Positions 7,472 to 14,975 of a stretch of DNA of 39,804 nucleotides are shown in pieces. The notes below the pieces were generated by a model. The model searched no databases. It was not told the DNA's origin and saw only the letters and a program-made list of their open reading frames with translations. Position numbers and translations under genes: made by a program. Every line of letters starts with the position of its first letter. The first letter of the stretch is position 1. Source of the stretch: Paracoccaceae bacterium (GTDB lineage Bacteria > Pseudomonadota > Alphaproteobacteria > Rhodobacterales > Rhodobacteraceae); contig JABSSB010000124.1 of the NCBI GenBank assembly GCA_013214715.1, positions 1-39,804 on the forward strand. Reading direction: 5' to 3'.

Positions 7472-10045
7472 TCAGGTCTTTTCGAGCATGTCACCCAAAT
7501 GCTGAGCTGTCTCGATCCAGATGCTGTGAACATGGTCCAAACGTTCTTGAGAGACGCGGTAGCCGCGTTTGATACGCAGTTCAAGGTCCTGAAGGCTGGC
7601 ACTGAGGCCGATAAAACCGATCATTCCGGATGAACCGGCCAGTTTGTGAATATCAGCCGTCAGGCTTTCGGGATTATCCTTATCAGCAAATCGCGCCATC
7701 AACGCGTCAGCTTCAATGTGCAGATCGTCCAGAAGGCTGTAAAATCGGTTTGGATCGAGTGTCGCGGCGAGTTCGTTCAGCGTATCGACGTCGACAAGAT
7801 CGACAAAGTCATCGTCGCTTTCCTCTGCAATATCTACGTGCCAGGCATGTACGAGGGCAGGTTCCGATTCCTCCAGAACCGCATCATGGATCATGCGCAG
7901 GATGTCGTAGCGCGAGCTCGGCTTTGGGATGAACCCGTTCATCCCTGCCGCTGCGCACCGTTGTTTTTGTTCTTCAAGGACATTGGCTGACAGCGCGAGG
8001 ATCGTCGACGGGTCGATCTGCTTTCTCTTTTCCCAAATGCGGATCTGTTCAGCGGCACTGACCCCATCCAGTACGGGCATTGAAATATCCATCAAGATAA
8101 TGGACGGTTCCAGGGCTCGGTACAACTCCACTGCGACTTCGCCGTTTTCGGCTGTGTAGACCTCGGCTCCGGTAATGGCCAATTGTTGGGATACAACCTC
8201 GCGATTGACCATGCTGTCGTCGACCACCATCACCGGGATGCCTTCAAGCATCCCGGTGAAGTCCTGCGGTTGGCTCACGGATGCAGTTGCACTGGCCGGG
8301 ATCAGGGGGCGCGCGTCGGTTGCTACGAGCCGGTCCGCAAGTGTGCGGATCACTTGATCGGCGCGCAGCGGTTTCGTGACATAGGCGTCAATGGGACTAT
8401 CGAAATCGTCGTCATTGGGCAGCCGCGATGCGACGGGAATGATCGCAAGGATCGGTGCTTTTGCGGTTTCAGGCTGGGCCCGCAACGCCTGAGAAATCAT
8501 ATCCCGCAGATGTGCTGGCAGGGCGGAATCCAACAAGAAAGCATCATGGCGCTGTCCAGAGACAAGCGCAGCTTCAACCGCCCCAATTGCGGATTCTACC
8601 GGGCTGTAATCAAGGCTCCAGCCTATGGCCGAAAAGTATTCCCACACGGAATCGGCCGAAGCCTTGCTGGAGCCAATCGCCAGAACGCGCAGCTTTGGGT
8701 GCTGGGCAGCGCGGCTGCGCAGGTTGCGCAACTCTTGATCAGGAGGAGCCGAGCTTTGACCATGCGCGAGCGGAATAGCAATTTCAAAGGTGGAGCCACG
8801 TCCGAATTCGGAACTTGCGCTGAGTTTGCCACCCATTAGTCCGACAAGATCGCGCGTGATCGCAAGGCCAAGGCCGGTGCCACCATATTTCCGCGTCGTG
8901 CTGTCATCGGCCTGGGTAAAGGGTGAGAAAATGGTTTGCAGATGCTCGGCGCGGATGCCGATCCCGCTGTCCTGCACTGCAATTCTGAGGTTGGAGCGTC
9001 CCAGCGTTTCGGACACGGTGACACGGATCGTCACATGGCCAACTTCGGTGAACTTCACGGCATTGCCGAGCAGGTTCACCAGAACCTGACGCAATCGGCC
9101 TTCATCTCCAAGGAAATTACGCCGTTTCCCGGGCGGGTAGTTTACACAGACATCCACGGTCCTGTCCGCAATCATCGTGCTGACCATCTCGGTGACATCA
9201 TAAATCAGGTCATAAAGCGAGAACTGGGATTCATGCAGCGCCAGCGTGTGGGATTCGATTTTGGAATAGTCGAGGACATCCTGAATGATCTTCAGCAATG
9301 CCTGGCCGGAGCCGCGGATGGTCCGCACACCGCGCCGCTGTTGTGGATCCAACTCAGTGTCATCCAGCAACTCTGCCGTCCCGATCATTCCGTTCAGGGG
9401 CGTGCGGATTTCATGGGACATATTTGCCAAGAAACGTGATTTGGAGATATTCGCCGCTTCGGCGTCGTTTTTTGCATCGACCAAGGTTTCCACCATGCGA
9501 TCAAGCGGTCGGCCAACAATGATCCGAAACGCAAACCAGCCCGACAACAGGGCGACCGTGATCGCGACAACCATGATGATCATCGCATACCAGCGCTGAA
9601 GGGCGGCGGCCTCTCGAATGGGCGCTTGCGTGTACCCAACCGTTAATGGCCCGTATTGGGATCCGTTGAGGGTCAGTGTCAGGGTTTCTTCAACCGATTT
9701 TACCCGACAGCCCACGCCTTGTGGGGCCATGAGCAACCTGCCTTCGGATGGGATTTCCAACTGTGCGCATCGGATCGATAGATCACCCATCAAGGTGGAG
9801 AGCAGTTCTTCCGCCAATTGATCCCGCAGCACGCTTGGTTCTGGCATGCGGGCTTCCAAACGGGTGATGGCCGCACCGATCTGTGCCGCCGATGTGCCCA
9901 AGGATGTGATCAAACGTTGCGTTGCGTTGCGTTGCTGTTCCTGAGTCAGCATATAAACGCCAAGCGCACTGAGAATGACAAACACGGGTGTGATGAACAA
10001 AAACAGTTTGCCAAACAGGCGCCGGGTGCTGCTTTGAGTGTCCAT
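7472..10045 (-). CDS. hybrid sensor histidine kinase with two receiver domains and HPt
   Basis: Membrane-bound multistep phosphorelay kinase of ArcB/BarA layout, 857 residues. Domain order: membrane helix 11-33, periplasmic sensor of about 120 residues, helix 153-175, short linker, HisKA with phospho-accepting H211 in 'NMSHEIRTPLNG', HATPase with N box and 'DSGIGI' and 'GGTGLGLAI', a degenerate receiver (about 452-575), a full receiver (about 603-723; D609/D610, D653, K708), and a C-terminal HPt with H800 in 'DIHKLAGSSG'. The first receiver keeps D506 and K558 but starts 'LRVLAIGSS', lacking the acidic pair that binds Mg2+. It lies between flagellar blocks with no response-regulator gene beside it. 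It could feed a motility relay such as ChpT/CtrA, but that is inference. Confidence 0.9.
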   Translation of the reverse strand: MDTQSSTRRLFGKLFLFITPVFVILSALGVYMLTQEQQRNATQRLITSLGTSAAQIGAAITRLEARMPEPSVLRDQLAEELLSTLMGDLSIRCAQLEIPSEGRLLMAPQGVGCRVKSVEETLTLTLNGSQYGPLTVGYTQAPIREAAALQRWYAMIIMVVAITVALLSGWFAFRIIVGRPLDRMVETLVDAKNDAEAANISKSRFLANMSHEIRTPLNGMIGTAELLDDTELDPQQRRGVRTIRGSGQALLKIIQDVLDYSKIESHTLALHESQFSLYDLIYDVTEMVSTMIADRTVDVCVNYPPGKRRNFLGDEGRLRQVLVNLLGNAVKFTEVGHVTIRVTVSETLGRSNLRIAVQDSGIGIRAEHLQTIFSPFTQADDSTTRKYGGTGLGLAITRDLVGLMGGKLSASSEFGRGSTFEIAIPLAHGQSSAPPDQELRNLRSRAAQHPKLRVLAIGSSKASADSVWEYFSAIGWSLDYSPVESAIGAVEAALVSGQRHDAFLLDSALPAHLRDMISQALRAQPETAKAPILAIIPVASRLPNDDDFDSPIDAYVTKPLRADQVIRTLADRLVATDARPLIPASATASVSQPQDFTGMLEGIPVMVVDDSMVNREVVSQQLAITGAEVYTAENGEVAVELYRALEPSIILMDISMPVLDGVSAAEQIRIWEKRKQIDPSTILALSANVLEEQKQRCAAAGMNGFIPKPSSRYDILRMIHDAVLEESEPALVHAWHVDIAEESDDDFVDLVDVDTLNELAATLDPNRFYSLLDDLHIEADALMARFADKDNPESLTADIHKLAGSSGMIGFIGLSASLQDLELRIKRGYRVSQERLDHVHSIWIETAQHLGDMLEKT

Positions 10046-10348
10046 TAGAGGCTGGCACCTTGCGTCGTGGACACTTGGTTTTCGGGATTTGCTTTATAGG
10101 ACGCCGAGGCAGCGAGCGGTCCGGGACTGGTGCGTGAAGCGGGATCAACCCTGGTCGGAAAAGACCCCGTCACCGCGCAAAGCCGCGAGGGTTCTGGCCA
10201 GCCCAGCCCTGAAATCGCCCGGTGCCTCATAATGGTCCTTCAAGCCGCAGTGTACGACCCAAAGATTAAACCGAACCGGTGCTTACCACAATCTTGCAAT
10301 CCACCTTCACTAGGTGGGCCCGGTCGGGATCTTCAACACGACACGGGT
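10046..10348. other. 303-bp gap between fliL and the kinase gene
   Basis: Separates the end of the fliL operon from the kinase start. A 'TATAGG' at 10094-10099 reads on the plus strand, the wrong orientation for a kinase promoter. On the minus strand, 10282 down to 10145 is open with alphaproteobacterial-looking codon choice and ends in a TGA at 10147-10145, but it has no ATG or GTG and no ribosome site. A TTG at 10243 would give only 32 residues. No recognised gene or RNA. Confidence 0.4.
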
Positions 10349-10834
10349 TCATGCATTCTGTCTTACGAAATTCGTGATAAGAACCGTCGCCTGAAGTCCA
10401 TTAAGGGCTTGGTCGGCGCTGGTTTGCAGCGCCTCCGTCACGTGTTGAAGCATTTTAACATTGTCCAGCGGGTCGGAGAAGGACCCGATGCTGGCATGAT
10501 CATACAAGGTGATAATGAACGCGGCGCGCAATTTGGGTGTCATGGCGTCCAGCGCGTCGAGATGATCGACATGCGTTTCCATCGAAATGGACAGGACCAC
10601 ATGTTCCGAAATCTTGTTATGTGTCTGGATTGGAATGACAAAAGGCTGATCCAGTTTCAGAAAGGCGCTGGCTTTTGCCTCATCCTTGCTGTCCTTTTCG
10701 TCGGAGGTAAGCTCCGCCTCAGCGGACTTGTCCGCAACAGCGTCCTGGCGCTCTGCCGGCCAAAGTTGTGACGCGGCGTATATGCCACCGGTCAATCCTG
10801 CCAGCAACGCTATTACGGGCAAAAGGGCTTTCAT
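10349..10834 (-). CDS. fliL: flagellar basal-body associated protein FliL
   Basis: Small inner-membrane protein that encircles or supports the stators. A single membrane helix (about residues 4-21) is followed by a charged, acidic linker (about 28-55) and a C-terminal domain with 'HVVLSISMETHVDHLDALDA', 'TPKLRAAFIITLYDH' and the terminal 'VLITNFVRQNA'. That terminus resembles the usual 'VLFTDFVVQ' ending of FliL. I chose ATG 10834; GTG 10837 in frame is also well placed after AGGAG at 10848-10844. It is the last gene of the minus-strand rod/ring operon, 13 bases after flgH. Sequence similarity in this family is low, so the call rests on size, topology, C-terminus and context together. Confidence 0.82.
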   Translation of the reverse strand: MKALLPVIALLAGLTGGIYAASQLWPAERQDAVADKSAEAELTSDEKDSKDEAKASAFLKLDQPFVIPIQTHNKISEHVVLSISMETHVDHLDALDAMTPKLRAAFIITLYDHASIGSFSDPLDNVKMLQHVTEALQTSADQALNGLQATVLITNFVRQNA

Positions 10835-10847
10835 CACGGCAGTCTCC

Positions 10848-11582
10848 TCAGAAGGGCAGGATCATGTCGAGAGCCTGCTGACCATAGCGTGGCTGCTGCA
10901 TGTCCATGATCTGGCCACGGCCCCCATATGAAATTCGTGCTGATGCGATCTTGTCATAGGTGATCTGGTTAAGGCGCGAAATGTCGCCCGGGCGAACATA
11001 GCCGGAGACCAGCAATTCGCGGATCTCGAAATTCACCCGCACTTCCTGTGACCCTTCGATCGCGAGCACGCCATTGGGCAAGACCTCGACCACCGTCGCC
11101 GCGACTTTCAGCGTCAGCTTTTCCTCGCGTTTGACCGACCCCTGACCGCGCGTGCCCGTCGTCGAGCCGATTTCGACGGCTTCGTCTAGAGAAGCACCCG
11201 GAGGCAGTTCTTTCAAAGCGCGTTGCGGCAACCCGAACAGATTCGGCACGGAAAGCGCTTCTTCACTGTCGCGCGAACGGCGGGTGTCGTTTGATATTTC
11301 GGCTTCTTCATCGATCTCAATGACAACTGTCATGATGTCGCCCTTGCGCAAGGCGCGTCGGTCACCCAGCAGAGACTGGCTCGAATGGCTCCAAAGGGAC
11401 GATCGGTCGACCGCCCGGTTCGATTGCGCGTAAAGCGGCAATCCGGGGAACATCATAGCGACCTGTTCGCTTGTTCCCGTGGTTTCTGACAGCGTTGGCG
11501 GGCGCCCGAAATGGTCAACGCGCCCGCAGCTTGCGGTCGTCAACAGGCTGGTGATAAGCAGGCAGAGCATGCGTTTTGTCAT
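10848..11582 (-). CDS. flgH: flagellar L-ring lipoprotein FlgH
   Basis: Outer-membrane lipoprotein forming the L ring. A lipoprotein signal peptide ends at 'TTASC' with the lipidated Cys near residue 19. Conserved FlgH blocks include 'LWSHSSQSLLGDRRALRKGD' with 'IMTVVIEIDEEAEISNDT', and 'VLPNGVLAIEGSQEVRVNFE' with 'RELLVSGYVRPGDI' towards the C-terminus. Length of 244 residues is typical. The start is separated by a single base from the flgA stop, and fliL follows by 13 bases. The position after flgA fits ring assembly by functionally linked proteins: FlgA helps the P ring (FlgI, encoded at 6366-7463), which then allows FlgH to form the L ring. Confidence 0.96.
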   Translation of the reverse strand: MTKRMLCLLITSLLTTASCGRVDHFGRPPTLSETTGTSEQVAMMFPGLPLYAQSNRAVDRSSLWSHSSQSLLGDRRALRKGDIMTVVIEIDEEAEISNDTRRSRDSEEALSVPNLFGLPQRALKELPPGASLDEAVEIGSTTGTRGQGSVKREEKLTLKVAATVVEVLPNGVLAIEGSQEVRVNFEIRELLVSGYVRPGDISRLNQITYDKIASARISYGGRGQIMDMQQPRYGQQALDMILPF

Positions 11583-11583
11583 C

Positions 11584-12000
11584 TTATTTCACCTCTATTT
11601 TGCCGTCGGGCATGACCTGTCCGGAGACGGTTGTTCTTGATGCTGGGTTCATCACACGCAATGCGTCCCCCACTACACCGCGCTCCAGAGCACGGCCCTC
11701 CATTTCGATGCGCAACCCGCCCTTGATGAAGACGATCTGAACCACATCATTGCGGTCAATCAGCGCGGCGGGTGTGACATCCCGCGCAAAGATGCGCCGT
11801 CCTGCGTGAAGCGCCACGCGGGCTTCCATGCCGATAATCTGGCCCGGGTCTTGAACTGCGCCTTTTGCTTCGATTGCGGCGATGTCCAGCTTGTCGGCGG
11901 AAATCACTTCGCGCGCGCGGATCGTCTGCGTGGCAATGACGGCCTGTGCGCTGCCGGGTCCGGCTTGAAGCAGGGCCAGTAGAAGAAGACCAACCCGCAT
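11584..12000 (-). CDS. flgA: flagellar P-ring assembly chaperone FlgA
   Basis: Periplasmic chaperone needed for FlgI to polymerise into the P ring. A Sec signal peptide (residues 1-20, ending AQA) precedes an SAF-like domain ('TIRAREVISADKLDIAAI', 'IIGMEARVALHAGRRIFARD') and the C-terminal FlgA core ('DVVQIVFIKGGLRIEMEGRA', 'GDALRVMNPASRTTVSG'). At 138 residues it is a minimal FlgA: the enterobacterial protein is about 220 because of an extra N-terminal domain, and the short form is common in alphaproteobacteria. The ATG overlaps the flgG stop as TGATG, implying translational coupling; a GTG one codon earlier is unlikely. Confidence 0.93.
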   Translation of the reverse strand: MRVGLLLLALLQAGPGSAQAVIATQTIRAREVISADKLDIAAIEAKGAVQDPGQIIGMEARVALHAGRRIFARDVTPAALIDRNDVVQIVFIKGGLRIEMEGRALERGVVGDALRVMNPASRTTVSGQVMPDGKIEVK

Positions 12001-12788
12001 CACCGCACCTGCGTCGTCGCGCCCATCATCTGATCAACAGCAGAGATGACCTTGGCGTTCATTTCATACCCGCGCTGGGCTTCGATCAGTTCCGTGACCT
12101 CGCGCACCGCGTCGACCGAGCTGGCCTCCAGATATCCCTGTCGCAAAGTGCCAAGCCCAGCTTCGCCCGGCACCCCTTGAAGCGGCGGGCCAGAGGCTTC
12201 GGTTTCCCGAAACAGGTTGGACCCCATCGCCTCGAGCCCCTTTGCATTGGTAAAGCCGACAAGCACGATCTGCCCCAGCAACTGGCCTTCAGGCGCATCG
12301 TCGAAATAGGCGTAGACCTCACCATCGGGATTGATCGACAGCGACAGTGTTTCATCCGGGATGACAATGTTCGGTTCGATCAAGAAGCCGTCGGAGGTGA
12401 CGATTTCCCCTTCGCCATTACGTTTCAGGCTGCCGTCGCGGCTATAGGCTGATTCACCCGATGGAAGAGTGATTTCCAGGAAGCCGGACCCTTCGATTGC
12501 GACATCCAGATCATTCCCCGTTTCCGACAAAGAGCCCTGCGCCAGATGCACGGACACTGCCGAGGGTCGAACGCCCACTCCCAACTGGATCCCGGTTGGC
12601 AACAAGGTCCCGTCCGATGCGTTGACCGTTCCGGCGCGCGACATCTGCTGGTAATGCAGATCTGAAAACTCGGCACGCCGGGCGTTATAGCCGGTGGTGT
12701 TCATATTCGCGAGGTTGTTGGAAATCGTCTCCACCCGCATTTGCTGGGCGCTCATTCCGGTGGCAGCGATTTTGAGGGCGCGCATCAT
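12000..12788 (-). CDS. flgG: flagellar distal rod protein FlgG
   Basis: Forms the distal rod, exported through the flagellar secretion system. It has 'ALKIAATGMSAQQMRVETIS' with 'NNLANMNTTGYNARRAEF' at the N-terminus, the FlgG-type core 'TGIQLGVGVRPSAVSVHLAQ', and the C-terminal 'SSVDAVREVTELIEAQRGYE' followed by 'MNAKVISAVDQMM'. Length of 262 residues is exactly that expected. The start at 12788 is 8 bases after AGGAG; a second ATG follows immediately. It lies 12 bases after flgF and overlaps flgA by one base. FlgF and FlgG adjacent in this order is standard. Confidence 0.97.
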   Translation of the reverse strand: MMRALKIAATGMSAQQMRVETISNNLANMNTTGYNARRAEFSDLHYQQMSRAGTVNASDGTLLPTGIQLGVGVRPSAVSVHLAQGSLSETGNDLDVAIEGSGFLEITLPSGESAYSRDGSLKRNGEGEIVTSDGFLIEPNIVIPDETLSLSINPDGEVYAYFDDAPEGQLLGQIVLVGFTNAKGLEAMGSNLFRETEASGPPLQGVPGEAGLGTLRQGYLEASSVDAVREVTELIEAQRGYEMNAKVISAVDQMMGATTQVR

Positions 12789-12800
12789 GATGCGATCTCC

Positions 12801-13511
12801 TTATTTGGTTAAGGAATTCAAGGCCGCGCGGATGCGGTCATCTTCGGCCTTGAGCAGGTTTTGTCCCATCTCATAGGCGCGTTGGATCTCGATCATCCGG
12901 GCCAGTTCAGACACGGCATTCACATTCGAGCCTTCGACAAAGAATTGCAGGATCTGGGTGTCGGGCTGGTCTTCGATCTCACCCTCCACCCGAAACATCA
13001 CACCGTCTTCGCGATGCATGTCATTTGGGTCGGCCGTGAATACCCCGATCTGCCCCAGCGGGTTGCCATCTACGCTCAGCGATCCATCCGACGCCACGCG
13101 CACGGCTGACGCGCCTTCGGGGATAAAGATCGGTTCACGCCCAGCGCCCATCACGGGAAAGCCGGCCGATGTGACCAGGTCGCCTTCGGCGTTAACGGAC
13201 ATGGCCCCGGCACGTGTCAGACGCGGGCCTTGCGGCGTTTCGACCATGAAGAATCCTTCGCCGTCGATGGCCATGTCCAAAGCGCTGGCCGTCTGGGTCA
13301 TGGCACCCTGAACAAAGGACGTATTGCGCACCCGCGCGCCCGCCATCGACACAGAGCTTTGATCCGGTCCTGACTGCACGAATTCCGAGAAAATCAGCCC
13401 TTCCTGCCGAAACCCATCCGTGGCGGAATTGGCGATGTTATTGGCTACAACGCGCATTTCATTTAGCAATCCGGTCTGGCGCGACAGCGCGGCATAGGTT
13501 GACTGTTCCAT
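12801..13511 (-). CDS. flgF: flagellar proximal rod protein FlgF
   Basis: Rod protein of the flagellar basal body. The mature N-terminus 'STYAALSRQTGLLNEMRVVA' plus 'NNIANSATDGFRQEG' and the C-terminal 'VSELARMIEIQRAYEMGQNL' are the rod-protein helix pair. The open frame extends upstream to 13739, but that part lies over fliQ in another frame. The true start is ATG 13511, which overlaps the fliQ stop as TGATG and gives 236 residues, the normal FlgF size. The central 'TASALDMAIDGEGFFMVETP' is characteristic of FlgF/FlgG. Confidence 0.95.
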   Translation of the reverse strand: MEQSTYAALSRQTGLLNEMRVVANNIANSATDGFRQEGLIFSEFVQSGPDQSSVSMAGARVRNTSFVQGAMTQTASALDMAIDGEGFFMVETPQGPRLTRAGAMSVNAEGDLVTSAGFPVMGAGREPIFIPEGASAVRVASDGSLSVDGNPLGQIGVFTADPNDMHREDGVMFRVEGEIEDQPDTQILQFFVEGSNVNAVSELARMIEIQRAYEMGQNLLKAEDDRIRAALNSLTK

Positions 13512-13780
13512 CAGGCGCCTCCGACGATAAGGGGCAGAACCTGCCCGTGAAAAAAGGACACAATCGTGCGGGTCATGAAGCTCATCGACATCCAGAAGGC
13601 GATGGCCATTGCGATCAGCTTTGGCACGAAAGTCAGCGTCATTTCCTGGATCGAAGTCAGCGCCTGAAACAGACCAATGACCAAACCCGTCGTGAGCGCC
13701 ACGGCCAATATTGGCGTCGCCATGGCGACGCCCGCCCATAGACCTTCGCGCATTGCGTCAAAAAACATCCCCTCTGTCAT
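13511..13780 (-). CDS. fliQ: flagellar type III export gate protein FliQ
   Basis: Small inner-membrane component of the export gate (FliP5-FliQ4-FliR1). It has 89 residues with two long hydrophobic helices (about 15-38 and 50-78) and the family motifs 'ATPILAVALTTGLVIGLFQA' and 'LTSIQEMTLTFVPKLIA'. It sits between fliE and flgF, with the stop overlapping the flgF ATG and the start 3 bases after the fliE stop. The other gate genes (fliP, fliR, flhA, flhB) are not in this window. A fliQ inside the rod operon next to fliE is an arrangement seen in alphaproteobacteria. Confidence 0.95.
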   Translation of the reverse strand: MTEGMFFDAMREGLWAGVAMATPILAVALTTGLVIGLFQALTSIQEMTLTFVPKLIAMAIAFWMSMSFMTRTIVSFFHGQVLPLIVGGA

Positions 13781-13783
13781 GGG

Positions 13784-14071
13784 TCAGAGCTGCATCCTGA
13801 GGATTTCCTGATACGCCTCGACCACTTTGTTGCGAACGGTCACGGCTGTTTCGACGGCCAGTTCCGCCTGTGCCAGGGCCTGGACCAGGCTGTGCGGATC
13901 GACATTGGAGGTCATCGCCTGAGTCGAGAGCTCTTCGCTTTTCTGCAGCGTTGCAGCGAAACTCTCGGCGAATTCCTTGATCTGTTCGACCGGTTCAGAC
14001 CCGGGCGAAGGTTTGGCCGCCTTGCGCGCGGCAGCATAGGCTTCGGCAGCGCCTGTCGTTGTGATATCCAT
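13784..14071 (-). CDS. fliE: flagellar hook-basal body complex protein FliE
   Basis: Adapter between the MS ring and the rod, the first axial protein exported. It has 95 residues. The C-terminal half carries the conserved FliE core ('SSTQAM'-like linker, 'VDPHSLVQALAQAELAVETA', 'VRNKVVEAYQEILRMQL' at the end). The start is preceded by a clear AGGAGAT. It lies 18 bases after flgC and 3 bases before fliQ. Gene order flgB-flgC-fliE is nearly universal and supports the call. Confidence 0.94.
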   Translation of the reverse strand: MDITTTGAAEAYAAARKAAKPSPGSEPVEQIKEFAESFAATLQKSEELSTQAMTSNVDPHSLVQALAQAELAVETAVTVRNKVVEAYQEILRMQL

Positions 14072-14089
14072 TCTGGATCTCCTTTCGGG

Positions 14090-14482
14090 TTACTTGCGCA
14101 GCAGGTCCATGAGGCCTGACAGCATGTTTCGGGTCTGCTCGAACATTTTGAGATTGGCCTCATAGCTGCGCTGGGCTTCTCGGGCGTCAGCGATTTCAAG
14201 CATCAGATTCACATTGGACGCTTCGAAATGGCCGGTCTCATCGGCCAACGGGTGGCTTGGATCATGCACTTGCTGAAGCTCTGTCGGGTCAAGCCGGACG
14301 CGCCCAACATCGACAAGGGTCGCATCGCTATCGGCCGCGCGAACGGCCTCAAAACTGACCATCTTGCGGCGATATCCGGGCGTATCGGCATGAGCTACAT
14401 TTTCGGTGACATGGCGCAACCGCGTGGCCTGCGCTTTCAAGGCAGAGGCGGTCACATTCAGGGCGCGCGAAAAATCGGACAT
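14090..14482 (-). CDS. flgC: flagellar proximal rod protein FlgC
   Basis: Proximal rod protein. It has 130 residues with the N-terminal 'ALNVTASALKAQATRLRHVT' and 'ENVAHADTPGYRRK', and the C-terminal 'EASNVNLMLEIADAREAQRS' followed by 'YEANLKMFEQTRNML'. These are standard FlgC features and the length is normal. It lies 11 bases after flgB and 18 before fliE, all on one transcript. Confidence 0.96.
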   Translation of the reverse strand: MSDFSRALNVTASALKAQATRLRHVTENVAHADTPGYRRKMVSFEAVRAADSDATLVDVGRVRLDPTELQQVHDPSHPLADETGHFEASNVNLMLEIADAREAQRSYEANLKMFEQTRNMLSGLMDLLRK

Positions 14483-14493
14483 CGCAGCCTCCT

Positions 14494-14883
14494 TCAGAAC
14501 CGACCCAAGCTGGTGCGCAGCTGGGTCATGGATGATTTGTAGATGGCCAGTGCCCGGCTGTGCTGACGCTGGGATTCAATTGCTTTGAGCATTTCAAGCT
14601 CAACCGAGACAGAGTTGCCGTTTGGCGCCACTTCCCCCGGTTGTACGTCAACAGACCATTCAGACGGCAAACCTGCCCCATCGCTGAAATGGTTGGGGCG
14701 GGTGGCGCGCAAGCGGGTAGAATCGGTCTGGAACTTCAAGGCGTCGCGAAACGGTGTGACATCGCGGGTGCGATAATCCGGCGTGTCGGCATTGGCCATG
14801 TTCTCGGACACGACGGCCTGTCGCAATCCGGCATGACGGGCCATGGCATGAGCCAGGCGAAAGACGTTCAAGTCTGCGAACAT
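14494..14883 (-). CDS. flgB: flagellar proximal rod protein FlgB
   Basis: Proximal rod protein and first gene of the minus-strand rod/ring operon. The N-terminal 'NVFRLAHAMARHAGLRQAVV' and 'SENMANADTPDYRTRDV' are the FlgB rod motif, and the C-terminal 'EMLKAIESQRQHSRALAIYK' followed by 'SSMTQLRTSLGR' matches. The frame is open farther upstream to 14955, but ATG 14883, with GGAGAAG just upstream, gives the expected 129 residues. The operon promoter must lie in the 92-base gap shared with divergent fliI; that gap has one TTAACC half-site at 14919-14924 and no clear sigma-54 element. Confidence 0.94.
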   Translation of the reverse strand: MFADLNVFRLAHAMARHAGLRQAVVSENMANADTPDYRTRDVTPFRDALKFQTDSTRLRATRPNHFSDGAGLPSEWSVDVQPGEVAPNGNSVSVELEMLKAIESQRQHSRALAIYKSSMTQLRTSLGRF

Positions 14884-14975
14884 CGGGGCTTCTCCCTCGA
14901 TCACTGTGAACCAAGGCTTAACCGGGATTCGTTTAGAAACCCTTGTCAGCACCAAGAACAGGCAGGGCCGGGACG

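Noticed and set aside
13512..13739. N-terminal extension of FlgF
   Set aside because: Overlaps fliQ in another frame and lacks rod-protein similarity; ATG 13511 gives the normal size.
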